A stretch of 64,000 nucleotides of DNA from CAXMST01 sp963700785. Lineage in GTDB: Bacteria > Actinomycetota > Thermoleophilia > Solirubrobacterales > 70-9. The position numbers and the translations under genes were made by a program. Below are positions 16,068 through 24,878 of this stretch, one piece after another. Within the stretch, counting starts at the first letter, position 1, and each line of letters opens with the position of its first letter. The notes beneath the pieces are model-generated. The model did no database searches and had not been told where the DNA came from. It worked only from the letters and a program-made list of their open reading frames with translations. Location: positions 1 through 64,000 of the forward strand of contig CAVOYZ010000018.1 in assembly GCA_963700785.1 (NCBI GenBank). The letters are read 5' to 3'.

Positions 16068-16891
16068 CCGAGCGGCTCCATCCTGCGCTGGCGGCCCTCG
16101 AAGACAGCGATCTCGCCCACCCCGATGCTCCTGAGCAGCTGCACGGCACGATCGTACGCGTAGCCGACCTCCTCCGGGAGATGGGCATCGGAGGAGAGCG
16201 CAAACGGGACGCCGGCCTCGGCCAGCAGCCGCGCGAAGGGCTCAGCCGGATAGAGCTCGCCGACGGGCTTGCGCAGGCCGGCGGTCGAGAGCTCCGCCGC
16301 GACGCCGGCCTCGGCGATCGCCGCGACCGCGGGCTCGTAGTAGTGACGGGGGTCGCGATCGGGGCCGGGGCGGCCGGCCCCCCAGACCTTGACCAGATCC
16401 GGATGCGCCATCACGTCGAACAGCCCGCTTGCCGCCGCCGCCGCGAGCTGCTCGAAGTAGCGCTGCCAGACGCGGTCGGGATCGCCGCGCTCGGCCTCCC
16501 ACACGTCCCAGCGATCCTGATCGATCGCCGCCCCACCGACGAAGTGGACCGAGCCGATCACGTAGTCGAAGCCGCGGGCGCCGAGTACCGCCTCGATCCG
16601 ATCCTCAGCTCCGGCGACGTAGTCGGCCTCGATCCCGAGCCGCAGCTCGGTTGCCGAGACGAACTCGCAGTACTCGTCGAGATCGTCGGTCGCCTGCTCG
16701 ACCCAGAACGGATGCCGCCAGATCTCGAGCGCCGCGGTGAACCGGTGGATGTGCTCGGAGACGCCGAGCTCGGCGATCCCGACAGCACTTGCGGCGCTCC
16801 GGTAGCGCTCGACGTTTGCGGCCGTGAAGTACGCCTCCGGCGTGGTGCCGGGGTCGTCGGGCCGGAGGTGGGTGTGGTAGTCGGTCAGCAT
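16064..16891 (-). CDS. PHP-domain phosphatase, histidinol-phosphatase (HisJ) type
   Basis: 275 residues. DYHTHLRPDDPG (metal ligands HxH), GVSEHIHRF, IGSVHFVGG, MAHPDLVKVWG and SSDAHLPEEVG supply the PHP-domain metal-binding His/Asp/Glu set. The length and the family's EHxHRF pattern fit histidinol-phosphate phosphatases (HisJ) though other phosphoesters are possible. I prefer ATG 16891, which leaves a short leader from the -10 at 16917-16922; ATG 16915 is the alternative. Downstream it overlaps ispF. Confidence 0.82.
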   Translation of the reverse strand: MLTDYHTHLRPDDPGTTPEAYFTAANVERYRSAASAVGIAELGVSEHIHRFTAALEIWRHPFWVEQATDDLDEYCEFVSATELRLGIEADYVAGAEDRIEAVLGARGFDYVIGSVHFVGGAAIDQDRWDVWEAERGDPDRVWQRYFEQLAAAAASGLFDVMAHPDLVKVWGAGRPGPDRDPRHYYEPAVAAIAEAGVAAELSTAGLRKPVGELYPAEPFARLLAEAGVPFALSSDAHLPEEVGYAYDRAVQLLRSIGVGEIAVFEGRQRRMEPLG

Positions 16892-16915
16892 CGGAGGCTC
16901 GGGCGGCGGGTGCAT

Positions 16916-16922
16916 TAGCGTA
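16916..16922. promoter_or_regulatory. shared bidirectional -10 element (TTAGCGTAG core)
   Basis: TAGCGT on + (16916-16921) and TACGCT on - (16922-16917) overlap almost completely. The + hexamer sits 6 bases before the small membrane ORF; the - hexamer serves the PHP gene. A single dyad could open transcription both ways. Confidence 0.45.
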
Positions 16923-16927
16923 GAGGG

Positions 16928-17083
16928 ATCGCCATCGCGCTCAACATCGCACTGCCCCTCGCCGTGTTTGCGGTCACCGCGGCCCTGGCCGAGCTCGCCG
17001 GCGCCGCGAACCTCGGCGTCGCACTCGGGATCGGGCAGGTCGCCTTCGCGATCACCGCGACCTACGTGCTGCTGACCCGCTGA
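16928..17083 (+). CDS. small two-helix membrane protein, apparent ATC start
   Basis: Bases 16928-17083 encode 51 hydrophobic residues (IAIALNIALPLAVFAVTAAL..., then FAITATYVLLTR and stop), two likely transmembrane helices. No ATG, GTG or TTG precedes it in frame after the upstream TAG; the first codon at the leaderless position (6 bases after TAGCGT) is ATC. The alternative is GTG at 16964, which would remove the first helix. The composition is coding-like, and the opposite strand is empty here. Function unknown. Confidence 0.5.
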   Translation: MAIALNIALPLAVFAVTAALAELAGAANLGVALGIGQVAFAITATYVLLTR

Positions 17084-17111
17084 GCGGACGCTGCAGGCAA
17101 CCGCCCCCCGG

Positions 17112-19583
17112 TCACTTGCGCTTGCGCTTGAACCGGTGCCGGGCCGCGGTCGGATCGACGTTGCCGCCGACGTCGATCGCGCGCACCGCGAAGCTGTGGC
17201 GCCCGACCGTGACCTTCTGCTTCTTCGGGCTCTTGCAGTTGCGCCAGTCGCCGCCGTCGTAGCGACACTGGAAGCGGGCCCCGGCCTCGTCGGCGGTGAA
17301 CCGGAACCTGGGGCGCCTGCTCTTGGTCTTGCGCTTCGGCTTGCGGACGATCGTCGTCTCCGGCGGATCCTGGTCGAGCACGGTCCAGCCGACCGCCGGC
17401 GGTTGCGCCGGATCCATCAGGTTGCCGGCGAGATCGGTGCCGCGGGCGGAGAACGTGTGCGGGCCGTTGACCAGCGGGCCGACCGTCCGCGGCGAGACGC
17501 ACTCCGAAAACGCCGATCCGTCGACCCTGCATTCGATCCGCGGGGCGGCAGTCGAGAAGCCGAAGCTCGAGATCGCAGTCGGGACCGTCCCGGCCGGCCC
17601 CGAGTCGATCGTCGTCTCGACCGGCGGGCTGAGCGCGTAGAGGTCGGGGTCGCGCCCCTGCTGGGCCCGGTTGTCGGTCCAGACCGCGCGCAGGACCCCC
17701 TCCGCCGAGGCGAGCCCCTGCCGATCGCCGTAGTCGATCCCGTCGCTGAGCGGCCCGGCGAAGCGCGACTGGGCATCGCTGATCTCGGTCGGCTCCGAGT
17801 AGCTCTGCCCCGAGTTGTCCGAGGAGACGTGGACCCGCGTCGCCCGCTGGCCACCGGGATCGCCCTCGGTCGAGTAGTAGGTCGCCTCGACCTCGTCGGT
17901 CGACGGATCGACCGTCAGCGCCGGCAGGAAGTGATCGTTGAGATCGAGGGCGCCGTCGGCGCTGAGCCGCACGCCGCTGTTGGGGGCCGGCAGCGCGCGC
18001 GGCGCTCCCCCGGCCGCGACCAGGGACTCGAAGGTGCTGTCGCTGCCGGAGGCCGTGCAGCGGGTCGGCGCAGCCGGGTCGGCGTTGTCGCGAAGATCGC
18101 TGTAGGCGACGTAGACGCGGCCGCCGGCCCCGATCTCGACCGCGGGCGAGGGATTGACCAGCCCGCCGGGGGCGGCGATGATCGGACAGCGGAGCGGCAG
18201 CGGATCATCGCCGCCGACGCCGTCGTCGTCGAAGCTGTCGAGGTCGGCGATCAGCGAGTCCTCGTTCCAGCTCGACCCCGCGGCGCAGCTCTCGCCGACG
18301 CGACAGCGATCGATCTCGATCGCGTTGTCGGGGCCGGCGTCCCACCAGGCGACGTAGGCATCGCCGGCAGGGCTCAGGGCGAGCGCGGGCATCGCGTAGA
18401 GGCCGCCGGAGGCGGTCACCGGAACCGGTGCGCTCCAGCCGGCCGGGTCGTCGCAGGCGGCGACGTCGGCGCTGAGATCGCACTCGCTGTAGACGACGTT
18501 CTGCACACCCCCGCGGGTCTCGATCCAGGCCGCCGCCAGCGTCTCGCCGGAGAGCACCGCGAGCGCCGGCTTCTCCTGCGCACCGGCGCCTGGGCCGGTG
18601 GGCAGCGCCGCCGTGAGCCCACCGAAGTTCGTGCTCCCAGCGGCGATCCGGTTGAGCGCGATCGGCCCCGCCCCGGCCGCGGTCGCCGCCGCCATCCAGA
18701 GGTTGCCGCTCGCATCCGCCGCGACGGTTGGGTCGCAGCAGATCGACAGAGTCGCCTGTCCGCCGGTCGGCGTTCTGGCGGCGGTCGGCAGCAGCCGCCG
18801 GCCGACGCTGCCGGCGGCGAGCCCCCGATTGGAGACGAACGCCTGCGGAGCGGATCCCGCGTCGTTTGCCGCGGCGATCACCCGCTCAGGGTCGTCGACC
18901 TGCACGGCGATCGCGCTCGAGGCCTCCGAGCCGTCCTCGAAGCTGAGGTCGTGGTTGACCTGGCCGGCGACCAGGCCGGATGCCGGCGCCGCGGGGCCCG
19001 CACCGCGCGGTTGCGGGCCGGGCGACGAGGGCGCGGCGACCGCGGCGCTCGCCGGCGGCACCGCCTCGATCCGGACGCCGGCGAGCACCGCCGACCGCCG
19101 CCGGTCCACTCCCCGGACCGATAGGCGCAGCGGCCCGGGCTGCGGGTTCAGCCCCCGGAGCCGCAGCCGCACGTTGCGGCCGCGGACGGCGATCGTCCGC
19201 CCGCCGATCAGCTCGCCCCCGACCGAGCGTCCTCGGTGGCGCGGGTCGGGTCGACGGATGCGTCGCAGGGCGACCCGGATCCGCCGCGGACGGCCCTCGC
19301 CGCCCCCGAGCCTGAAGCGGACGCCGAGCCGCTGGCCGGGCAGACCTGCGAGCAGCCGCCCGGGGGAGAGCTCGACCGCGAGCGGGCCCCGGCTGCGGGT
19401 CGTCGAGACGATCGGCAGCGGCCGCGGCGGACCGCCGGCCGCCCCCGGATAGGCTCGTCGCTGCTCGGGTCCGGCCTCGGCGAGCGTCGTCGCGACCGGC
19501 GCCGGCAGGAGGACGAGGGCGAGCGCCGTGACTGCGCACGCAGAAAGTGCCCCCGCACGGGGCTGTCCCTGGACCCGCTTCAT
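17112..19583 (-). CDS. secreted beta-propeller-like (BNR/sialidase-fold) protein
   Basis: 823 residues. A signal peptide (ACAVTALALVLLPAPVATTLAEA) is followed by an Arg/Pro-rich stretch (about 40-190). Residues about 210-640 carry repeated propeller-type strands such as SICCDPTVAADASGNLWMAAA, LYAMPALALSPAGDAYVAWWD and RVHVSSDNSGQSYSEP, typical of BNR/sialidase folds. Two C-terminal modules of the ETTIDSGPxGT/ETTIVRKP type follow (about 650-823), each with a CRVDGSxFSEC or CRYDGGDWRNC cysteine pair. These modules are common in secreted Solirubrobacterales proteins. The catalytic residues of sialidases are not evident. It sits between ispD and the PHP gene and looks like an insertion into the isoprenoid gene pair. 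Confidence 0.7.
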   Translation of the reverse strand: MKRVQGQPRAGALSACAVTALALVLLPAPVATTLAEAGPEQRRAYPGAAGGPPRPLPIVSTTRSRGPLAVELSPGRLLAGLPGQRLGVRFRLGGGEGRPRRIRVALRRIRRPDPRHRGRSVGGELIGGRTIAVRGRNVRLRLRGLNPQPGPLRLSVRGVDRRRSAVLAGVRIEAVPPASAAVAAPSSPGPQPRGAGPAAPASGLVAGQVNHDLSFEDGSEASSAIAVQVDDPERVIAAANDAGSAPQAFVSNRGLAAGSVGRRLLPTAARTPTGGQATLSICCDPTVAADASGNLWMAAATAAGAGPIALNRIAAGSTNFGGLTAALPTGPGAGAQEKPALAVLSGETLAAAWIETRGGVQNVVYSECDLSADVAACDDPAGWSAPVPVTASGGLYAMPALALSPAGDAYVAWWDAGPDNAIEIDRCRVGESCAAGSSWNEDSLIADLDSFDDDGVGGDDPLPLRCPIIAAPGGLVNPSPAVEIGAGGRVYVAYSDLRDNADPAAPTRCTASGSDSTFESLVAAGGAPRALPAPNSGVRLSADGALDLNDHFLPALTVDPSTDEVEATYYSTEGDPGGQRATRVHVSSDNSGQSYSEPTEISDAQSRFAGPLSDGIDYGDRQGLASAEGVLRAVWTDNRAQQGRDPDLYALSPPVETTIDSGPAGTVPTAISSFGFSTAAPRIECRVDGSAFSECVSPRTVGPLVNGPHTFSARGTDLAGNLMDPAQPPAVGWTVLDQDPPETTIVRKPKRKTKSRRPRFRFTADEAGARFQCRYDGGDWRNCKSPKKQKVTVGRHSFAVRAIDVGGNVDPTAARHRFKRKRK

Positions 19584-19592
19584 GCTCTGAGG

Positions 19593-20312
19593 TTAAACCC
19601 GCCCGCCGCCGGCGAGTAGCGCCCCGGCCAGCCGCAGATCGAGCTCGTCGGTGATCTTGAAGTTCGCGCCCGGCGAGCGCTCGAGCAGCACGATCCCGCC
19701 CTCGGCCTCGATCAGAGCTGCCTCATCGGTGGCCGCGGCGAGCGCCCCCGCCTGCTCGGCGCGGCGCTGGGCGGAGCGCAGGCGCTCGACCCGGAAGCCC
19801 TGGGGCGTCTGCGCCAGCCACAGGTCCTCCCTCGGGACGGTGGCGAGGACCGTGCCGGGGCCGCTGCCGTCGTGCGGCTTGCGCGAGCGCTTGACGGTGT
19901 CGGCGATCGGCGTCGCCGCCACCACCGCGTCAGCGCGATCCTCGTCCGAGAGCCGCGCGACGATCGCGTCGAACAGCCCCGGCGGGGCGAGCGGACGGGC
20001 CGCGTCATGGACGAGCACGAGGTCGGTGCCGACGCCGATCATCGCCCGGCTGACCGACTCGGCTCGCGTCTCCCCTCCCGCGACGACCTCGCCGGACAGG
20101 CCCGGGTGCCCGGCGAGCAACTCCCGCGCCCGCTCCTGATCGCCGGCCGGAGCCGCGATCACGACCTCGGTCACCGTCTCGCCGGCCGCGATCGCCGCCA
20201 GCGAGTGGTCGAGCAGCGGCACGCCCGCCAGCTCGACGAAGGCCTTCGGGCCGCCGGCTCCGAGCCTCTTCCCGGAGCCGGCGGCCGCGATCAGGGCCGT
20301 TGCGCTGAGCAG
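19593..20312 (-). CDS. ispD: 2-C-methyl-D-erythritol 4-phosphate cytidylyltransferase, non-canonical start
   Basis: The N-terminal nucleotide-binding loop AAAGSGKRLGAGGPKAF is encoded upstream of the first ATG (20222), so the gene must start earlier. Back to the in-frame TGA there is no ATG, GTG or TTG; CTG 20312 (LLSATALIAAAGSG...) is the best candidate, giving 239 residues, the usual length. Other motifs: VLVHDAARPLAP, DTVKRS, LAQTPQGFR, TDEAALIEAEGG and NFKITDELDL. The enzyme makes CDP-ME in the MEP pathway. It starts 26 bases after carD ends. Confidence 0.88.
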   Translation of the reverse strand: MLSATALIAAAGSGKRLGAGGPKAFVELAGVPLLDHSLAAIAAGETVTEVVIAAPAGDQERARELLAGHPGLSGEVVAGGETRAESVSRAMIGVGTDLVLVHDAARPLAPPGLFDAIVARLSDEDRADAVVAATPIADTVKRSRKPHDGSGPGTVLATVPREDLWLAQTPQGFRVERLRSAQRRAEQAGALAAATDEAALIEAEGGIVLLERSPGANFKITDELDLRLAGALLAGGGRV

Positions 20313-20337
20313 CGTGCCGCTCCCGGGCCGCGCCCCG

Positions 20338-20907
20338 CTAGGCGGGGGCCCCGGCGCCGAAACGCTCTGTCAGGAGCTCGTCGAGGTACTCCTCGGCCCC
20401 GTCCTCGTCCTTGTCGAGCGCGTACATGAACTCGGACGCGAGGATCTTCTTCGCCCGCGTGTACATCTGCTTCTCGCCGGTCGAGAGCCCCTTCTCGATC
20501 TCCCTGATCGCGAGGTTGCGGACCACCTCGGCGAGCTCGAACACGTTCCCGGTCTTGATCTTCTCGCGGTTGTGCTTGAAGCGCCGGTTCCAGTTCTTCG
20601 GCATGTCGGACACGTCATCGGTGAGGACGCCGACCACCTTCTTGACGTCGTTCTCCCCGATCACGCGGCGCAGGCCCGCCTGGCCGGCGTTGTCGCAGGG
20701 AACCTGAACGGTCATCTCGTTGTGCAGGATCTTGATCGTCAGGTATTCGCGGGATTCGCCGAGAAGCGCCTTCGTCTCCTTGGTCATCACGACGCCTGCG
20801 CCGTGGTGCGGATAGACGACGTTGTCACCGACCTCGAAGTTACAGTCGAGATCCTCGAGCTCGAGGCCGGTGCCGGTCTCCCCGTCAGCTTCAGCTACTT
20901 CTGGAAT
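20338..20907 (-). CDS. carD: CarD-family transcription regulator, apparent ATT start
   Basis: The RNA-polymerase-interacting (Tudor-like) domain FEVGDNVVYPHHGAGVV lies upstream of the first ATG (20790), so the protein must begin earlier. In frame, AAGGAGG is followed by six bases and ATT (20907), giving IPEVAEADGETG... and 189 residues. The C-terminal helical DNA-binding domain (VVGVLTDDVSDMPKNWNRRFKHNREKI...) is complete. CarD stabilises open promoter complexes, especially at rRNA promoters. It lies 39 bases after disA and before ispD. AUU starts are known mainly for infC; a sequencing error for ATG is the alternative. Confidence 0.9.
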   Translation of the reverse strand: MPEVAEADGETGTGLELEDLDCNFEVGDNVVYPHHGAGVVMTKETKALLGESREYLTIKILHNEMTVQVPCDNAGQAGLRRVIGENDVKKVVGVLTDDVSDMPKNWNRRFKHNREKIKTGNVFELAEVVRNLAIREIEKGLSTGEKQMYTRAKKILASEFMYALDKDEDGAEEYLDELLTERFGAGAPA

Positions 20908-20913
20908 CGTCTT

Positions 20914-20920
20914 CCTCCTT
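20914..20920 (-). promoter_or_regulatory. Shine-Dalgarno of carD that fixes the ATT start
   Basis: AAGGAGG on the minus strand, six bases before ATT 20907. There is no other start codon at the right distance. Confidence 0.7.
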
Positions 20921-20946
20921 GGGTCGGATCGGCGCCGTGGCGCCGA

Positions 20947-22059
20947 TCACATCTGCGGATATCGCTCGAAGGCATCGACCTCACGAAGACGGTCGAGGCC
21001 CTCCCGGATGTCAGCGGCGCGGGCTTCGCCGACGCCGTCGATCCCGGTCAGCTCGGACTCGTCGGCCGCGAGGATCGCCCCGAGGCTGCCGAGCTCCTGG
21101 ACGACCTTCTCGCCGACCAACCGCGGCAGCCGCGGTATCCGGCCCAGCGCGCGGTATCCGCGGGCTGAGACCGGGAGGTCGTGCGGGTTGGCCTTGCGGT
21201 CGTGGCCGAGCAACTCGGCCAGCCGACCCAGGTCCAGAAGCTCTTGCTGCGGCAGGTGTGAGAGGGCCGCGAGGGTGTCATCGAGGGCGGCCTCGGAGTC
21301 GTCCGCGCCGTAGTCGCGGATCAGGGCGGCGCGATCGGGGAGCACACCGACCACCGTCTCCTCGAGCTGCATCTCGATCAGCCGGCCCTCCGCTCCGAGC
21401 TCGATGATGTAGCGCTCGACCTCGTAGCTGGTCCGCAGCAGCAGCTCGGCGCGCTGCAGCACGGTGAGCACGTCGTAGAGCGTCACGCTGCCGGCGAACT
21501 CGAGCGCGGTCAGCCGGTTCGCGACCGAGTCGAGGCGGGCGCGGTACTTCTCCAGCGTCGCGAGCCCCTGATTCGCCTTGCTGAGAACGGTCGGAATGTC
21601 CTGGAGGATGTACTTCATGCCCTCCTGGTAGATCGAGACGACGTCGCGGCGGGCCGAGATCGCGATCACCAGCGCCTTCGTCTGCCTCGAGACCCGCTCG
21701 GCGGTCCGGTGCCGGGTGCCGGTCTCCGACGAGTGGATCGTCGGATCCGGCATCAGCTGCAGGTTCGCCCACGAGATCCGCTTCACCTCGGGATCGAGCA
21801 CGATCGCGCCGTCCATCTTCGCCACCTGGTACAGCAGCTGCGGCGTGTACTCGACGTCGAGCTTCAGCCCGCCGCTGAACATGAACGAGAGCTCCTCGGG
21901 ATCGCCGATCACGATCAGCCCGCCGGTCGAGGCATTGATCACGTTGTCAACGCCTTCGCGGAGCGCGGTTCCCGGCGCGACCATGTCGAGCGCCTTGAGC
22001 ATCCTGGGGTCCTGACGCGCTTGAGGGTCTGTCTGTTCGTCCCAGGAAGCAGGCGTCAT
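20947..22059 (-). CDS. disA: DNA integrity scanning diadenylate cyclase
   Basis: 370 residues. The DAC domain (about 20-150) has the catalytic MDGAIVLD and GTRHRTAERVSRQ motifs needed for c-di-AMP synthesis from two ATP. A coiled linker follows (about 150-290) and a C-terminal helix-hairpin-helix DNA-binding domain (IPRLPRLVGEKVVQELGSL, GIDGVGEARAADIREGL). DisA octamers scan DNA and signal damage through c-di-AMP. It follows radA, its usual partner and regulator, and precedes carD. Confidence 0.95.
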   Translation of the reverse strand: MTPASWDEQTDPQARQDPRMLKALDMVAPGTALREGVDNVINASTGGLIVIGDPEELSFMFSGGLKLDVEYTPQLLYQVAKMDGAIVLDPEVKRISWANLQLMPDPTIHSSETGTRHRTAERVSRQTKALVIAISARRDVVSIYQEGMKYILQDIPTVLSKANQGLATLEKYRARLDSVANRLTALEFAGSVTLYDVLTVLQRAELLLRTSYEVERYIIELGAEGRLIEMQLEETVVGVLPDRAALIRDYGADDSEAALDDTLAALSHLPQQELLDLGRLAELLGHDRKANPHDLPVSARGYRALGRIPRLPRLVGEKVVQELGSLGAILAADESELTGIDGVGEARAADIREGLDRLREVDAFERYPQM

Positions 22060-22159
22060 CGAGGCTGTCCACTATGGCAGACGACGCCTGGACCGCGCCG
22101 CCAGCCGATACCCGAGTGGAAGGGTCGGATTGGCCCCTGTCAAGCCCCGGCCGGCAGCT

Positions 22160-23578
22160 TCATGCGGCCTCGGCGAACGGCTCGGACCGCGCCTCGGCGC
22201 CGCCGGGGCCGAGCGCCCGCGCGGTCCTGACCGCTGCCCGGACCGTATCGACGGAGCTCAGGCCATCGAGCCGCTCGCCCGCCCGGGGGCCGATCACCGG
22301 CTCGAGCCCGAACTTCCGCGCCTCGGCGAGGCGTCGCTCGGGGTGGCCGACGTGGCGAAGCTCGCCGGTCAGGCCGACCTCCCCGAAGCAGGCAAGTGGC
22401 CGTCCCTCGGGGTCGGCGAGCGCCTGCCCGCTGCGGGCCGAGGCGATCGCGAGCGCCACGGCGAGATCGGCCCCGGGCTCGTCGACGCGAACGCCGCCGG
22501 CGACGTTGACGAAGACATCGGCCGATCCGACCTGAATCCCGGCGTGACGGGAGAGCACCGCGAGCACCATCGCGAGGCGGTTGCGGTCGATCCCGTTGGC
22601 GACACGGCGTGGCGGCACGACCTCGGTCGGAGCGACGAGCGCCTGGACCTCGACCAGCAGGGGACGGGTCCCCTCCATCGCGACCAGCACCACCGAGCCC
22701 GGTGCACCGGTGGCCTCGGCGACGAACCGGGCGGAGGGGTCCTCGACCTCGACCAGCCCGCCGGAGCGCATCTCGAAGACGCCGACCTCGCTGGTCGCGC
22801 CGAATCGGTTCTTCAGCGCTCTCAGGGTCCGGTAGCTGCGCTCGCGCTCGCCCTCGAAGACGAGCACGCAGTCGACCAGGTGCTCGAGCACCCGCGGCCC
22901 GGCCACCGAGCCCTCCTTGGTCACGTGGCCGACGAGCACCAGCGCCGTGCCCGTCCGCTTGCCGACCTCGGTCAGCGCGCCGGTCACCTGGCGCACCTGG
23001 GCGACCGAGCCCGGCGCGCTCGTCAACTCGGGCGAGTGCATCGTCTGGACCGAGTCGATCACGCAGACCTCCGGCGCCTCGGACTCGATCGTGGCGACGA
23101 CGGCGTCGATCTCGGTCTCGGCCAGCACCGGGACGTCGAGCGCCGCCTCGCCGAGACGCTCGGCACGCATCCGCACCTGCGCCGCGGACTCCTCGCCGGT
23201 CACGTACATCGTCCGCCGCCCCGCGCTCGAGAGGTTGCCCAGCGCCATCGCCGTGATCGTGCTCTTGCCGATCCCCGGCGCCCCGCCGAGCAGCACCAGC
23301 GAACCTGGGACCAGCCCGCCGCCGAGCACCCGATCGACCTCGCCGATCCCGGTCAGCAGCCGCTGCTCGGCCGGAGCCGCGACGTCCCGCAGCCTGGTCG
23401 AGCGGCGGGCGCCGCGGGCAGCGCGCCCCCCGCCCCGCTTCGCCGGGCTGGATCGGCTCGGCTCCACAGCGGTCTCGAGCAGCGTGTTCCAGGCGCCGCA
23501 GCCGGCGCACTGCCCCGACCAGGCGAGGGCCTCGTGCCCGCACTCGTTGCAGACGTGCTTGGTTCTCGCTCGCGCCAT
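22160..23578 (-). CDS. radA: DNA repair protein RadA/Sms
   Basis: 472 residues. An N-terminal C4 zinc finger (CNECGHEALAWSGQCAGC), a RecA-like ATPase with Walker A GGAPGIGKST and Walker B EVCVIDSVQTM, the family-defining KNRFG motif (ALKNRFGATSEVGVFEM) and a C-terminal Lon-protease-like domain (VFVNVAGGVRVDEPGADLAVALAI) without a need for proteolysis. RadA is a branch-migration helicase in recombination. Neighbour disA is 100 bases downstream. Confidence 0.96.
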   Translation of the reverse strand: MARARTKHVCNECGHEALAWSGQCAGCGAWNTLLETAVEPSRSSPAKRGGGRAARGARRSTRLRDVAAPAEQRLLTGIGEVDRVLGGGLVPGSLVLLGGAPGIGKSTITAMALGNLSSAGRRTMYVTGEESAAQVRMRAERLGEAALDVPVLAETEIDAVVATIESEAPEVCVIDSVQTMHSPELTSAPGSVAQVRQVTGALTEVGKRTGTALVLVGHVTKEGSVAGPRVLEHLVDCVLVFEGERERSYRTLRALKNRFGATSEVGVFEMRSGGLVEVEDPSARFVAEATGAPGSVVLVAMEGTRPLLVEVQALVAPTEVVPPRRVANGIDRNRLAMVLAVLSRHAGIQVGSADVFVNVAGGVRVDEPGADLAVALAIASARSGQALADPEGRPLACFGEVGLTGELRHVGHPERRLAEARKFGLEPVIGPRAGERLDGLSSVDTVRAAVRTARALGPGGAEARSEPFAEAA

Positions 23579-23651
23579 TCGCCGGCCCCGATCCTTGCAA
23601 CCCCTCCCGACGGCTTCCCGCCCCCGGCGACCGGCGGGCGTCCGCGGCGGG

Positions 23652-24806
23652 TCAGGCGGCCAGGTGGCGGCCGATCACGACCCGCTGGATCTCGTTCGTG
23701 CCCTCGTAGATCTGGGTGATCTTCGCGTCCCGCATCATCCGCTCGACCGGGTACTCGTTGACGTAGCCGTATCCGCCGAGCACCTGAACGGCCTCGATCG
23801 TGACCTCCATCGCCGCGTCAGAGGCGAACAGCTTTGCCATCGAGGAGTAGATCGAGAGCTGGGGGTCGTTGCGGTCGGCGAGCGCACACGCCTTGTAGAG
23901 CAGCTCGCGGGCCGCGGCGGTCTTCGTCTGCATGTCGGCGAGCTTGAACTGCAGCCCCTGGAGCTCGACGATCGGCTTGCCGAACGCCTCGCGCTCCTTC
24001 GCGTAGGTGACCGCGTAGTCGGTTGCTCCCTGGGCGATGCCGACGGCCTGGGCAGCGGCTCCGAGCCGGGTCCGCTCGAGCGTGCCGAGCGCGACGCTCA
24101 TGCCGCGCCCGACCTCGCCGATCACGTTCGCGGCGGGCACCCGCACGTCCTCGAACACCGGCTGCCCCGTGGGCGAGCCGTGGATGCCGAGCTTGTGCTC
24201 GTACTTCGGCACCGAGAACCCGTCCCGGTCCTTCTCGACGACGAACGCCGTGACCCGGCGCGTCTCGGTGTCGGTGACGGCGAAGACCACGTAGTAGTCG
24301 GCGATGCCGGCGTTGGTGATCCAGTTCTTGGTGCCGTTGATCACCCACTCGTCTCCGTCGGCGACCGCCGTGGTCCGCATCGCCGCGGCATCGGAGCCGG
24401 CGTCGGGCTCGCTCAGGCAGAACGCGGGCGAGGTCTTGCCGGCGGCGAGGTCGGGGAGCAGCCGCTGCTTGAGCTCCTCCGATCCGAACAGCTGGATCGG
24501 CAGTGACCCGAGCTCCTGGATCATCAGGATCAGCGCGCAGGCCGCCGATGCCTTGGCGATCTCCTCGACCCCGATCTGGAGCATCACCGTGCCGGTCCCG
24601 GTGCCGCCGTACTCCTCGCTGAACGGCAGCCCGAGGATGTCGTGGGAGGCGAGCAGCTCGCGGATGTCCCAGGGATACTCGTCCTGCTGATCGATCTCGG
24701 CGGCGCGCGGCGCGATCTTCTCGGCGGCCAGCGTCGCGATCATCTCGCGGAAGTCCTTGAACTCCTGCGGCAGGTCGTAGAGGTCGGGGGCGGTGGCTGT
24801 CGTCAA
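23652..24806 (-). CDS. acyl-CoA dehydrogenase (short/medium/branched-chain type)
   Basis: 384 residues. The signatures PAFCLSEPDAGSDAAAM (FAD/substrate) and QVLGGYGYVNEYPVERMMRDAKITQIYEGTNEIQRVVIGR are intact; the Glu in YEGTNE is the catalytic base of the short/medium-chain group. TTG 24806 is chosen because AAAGGAG lies 5-6 bases upstream and the protein then starts just before the conserved N-terminal helix; upstream in-frame sequence is antisense to DUF3159. It catalyses the first step of beta-oxidation or branched-chain amino acid breakdown. Confidence 0.92.
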   Translation of the reverse strand: MTTATAPDLYDLPQEFKDFREMIATLAAEKIAPRAAEIDQQDEYPWDIRELLASHDILGLPFSEEYGGTGTGTVMLQIGVEEIAKASAACALILMIQELGSLPIQLFGSEELKQRLLPDLAAGKTSPAFCLSEPDAGSDAAAMRTTAVADGDEWVINGTKNWITNAGIADYYVVFAVTDTETRRVTAFVVEKDRDGFSVPKYEHKLGIHGSPTGQPVFEDVRVPAANVIGEVGRGMSVALGTLERTRLGAAAQAVGIAQGATDYAVTYAKEREAFGKPIVELQGLQFKLADMQTKTAAARELLYKACALADRNDPQLSIYSSMAKLFASDAAMEVTIEAVQVLGGYGYVNEYPVERMMRDAKITQIYEGTNEIQRVVIGRHLAA

Positions 24807-24866
24807 CGCTGCTCCTTTGCGGCTCGGAGGGCGGCGCCGGTCGGCGGGGCGCCCGCTCGTTACGGC

Positions 24867-24872
24867 TATCGT
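24867..24872 (+). promoter_or_regulatory. leaderless -10 of the DUF3159 gene
   Basis: TATCGT, then 6 bases, then GTG 24879. Confidence 0.4.
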
Positions 24873-24878
24873 CGCAGA

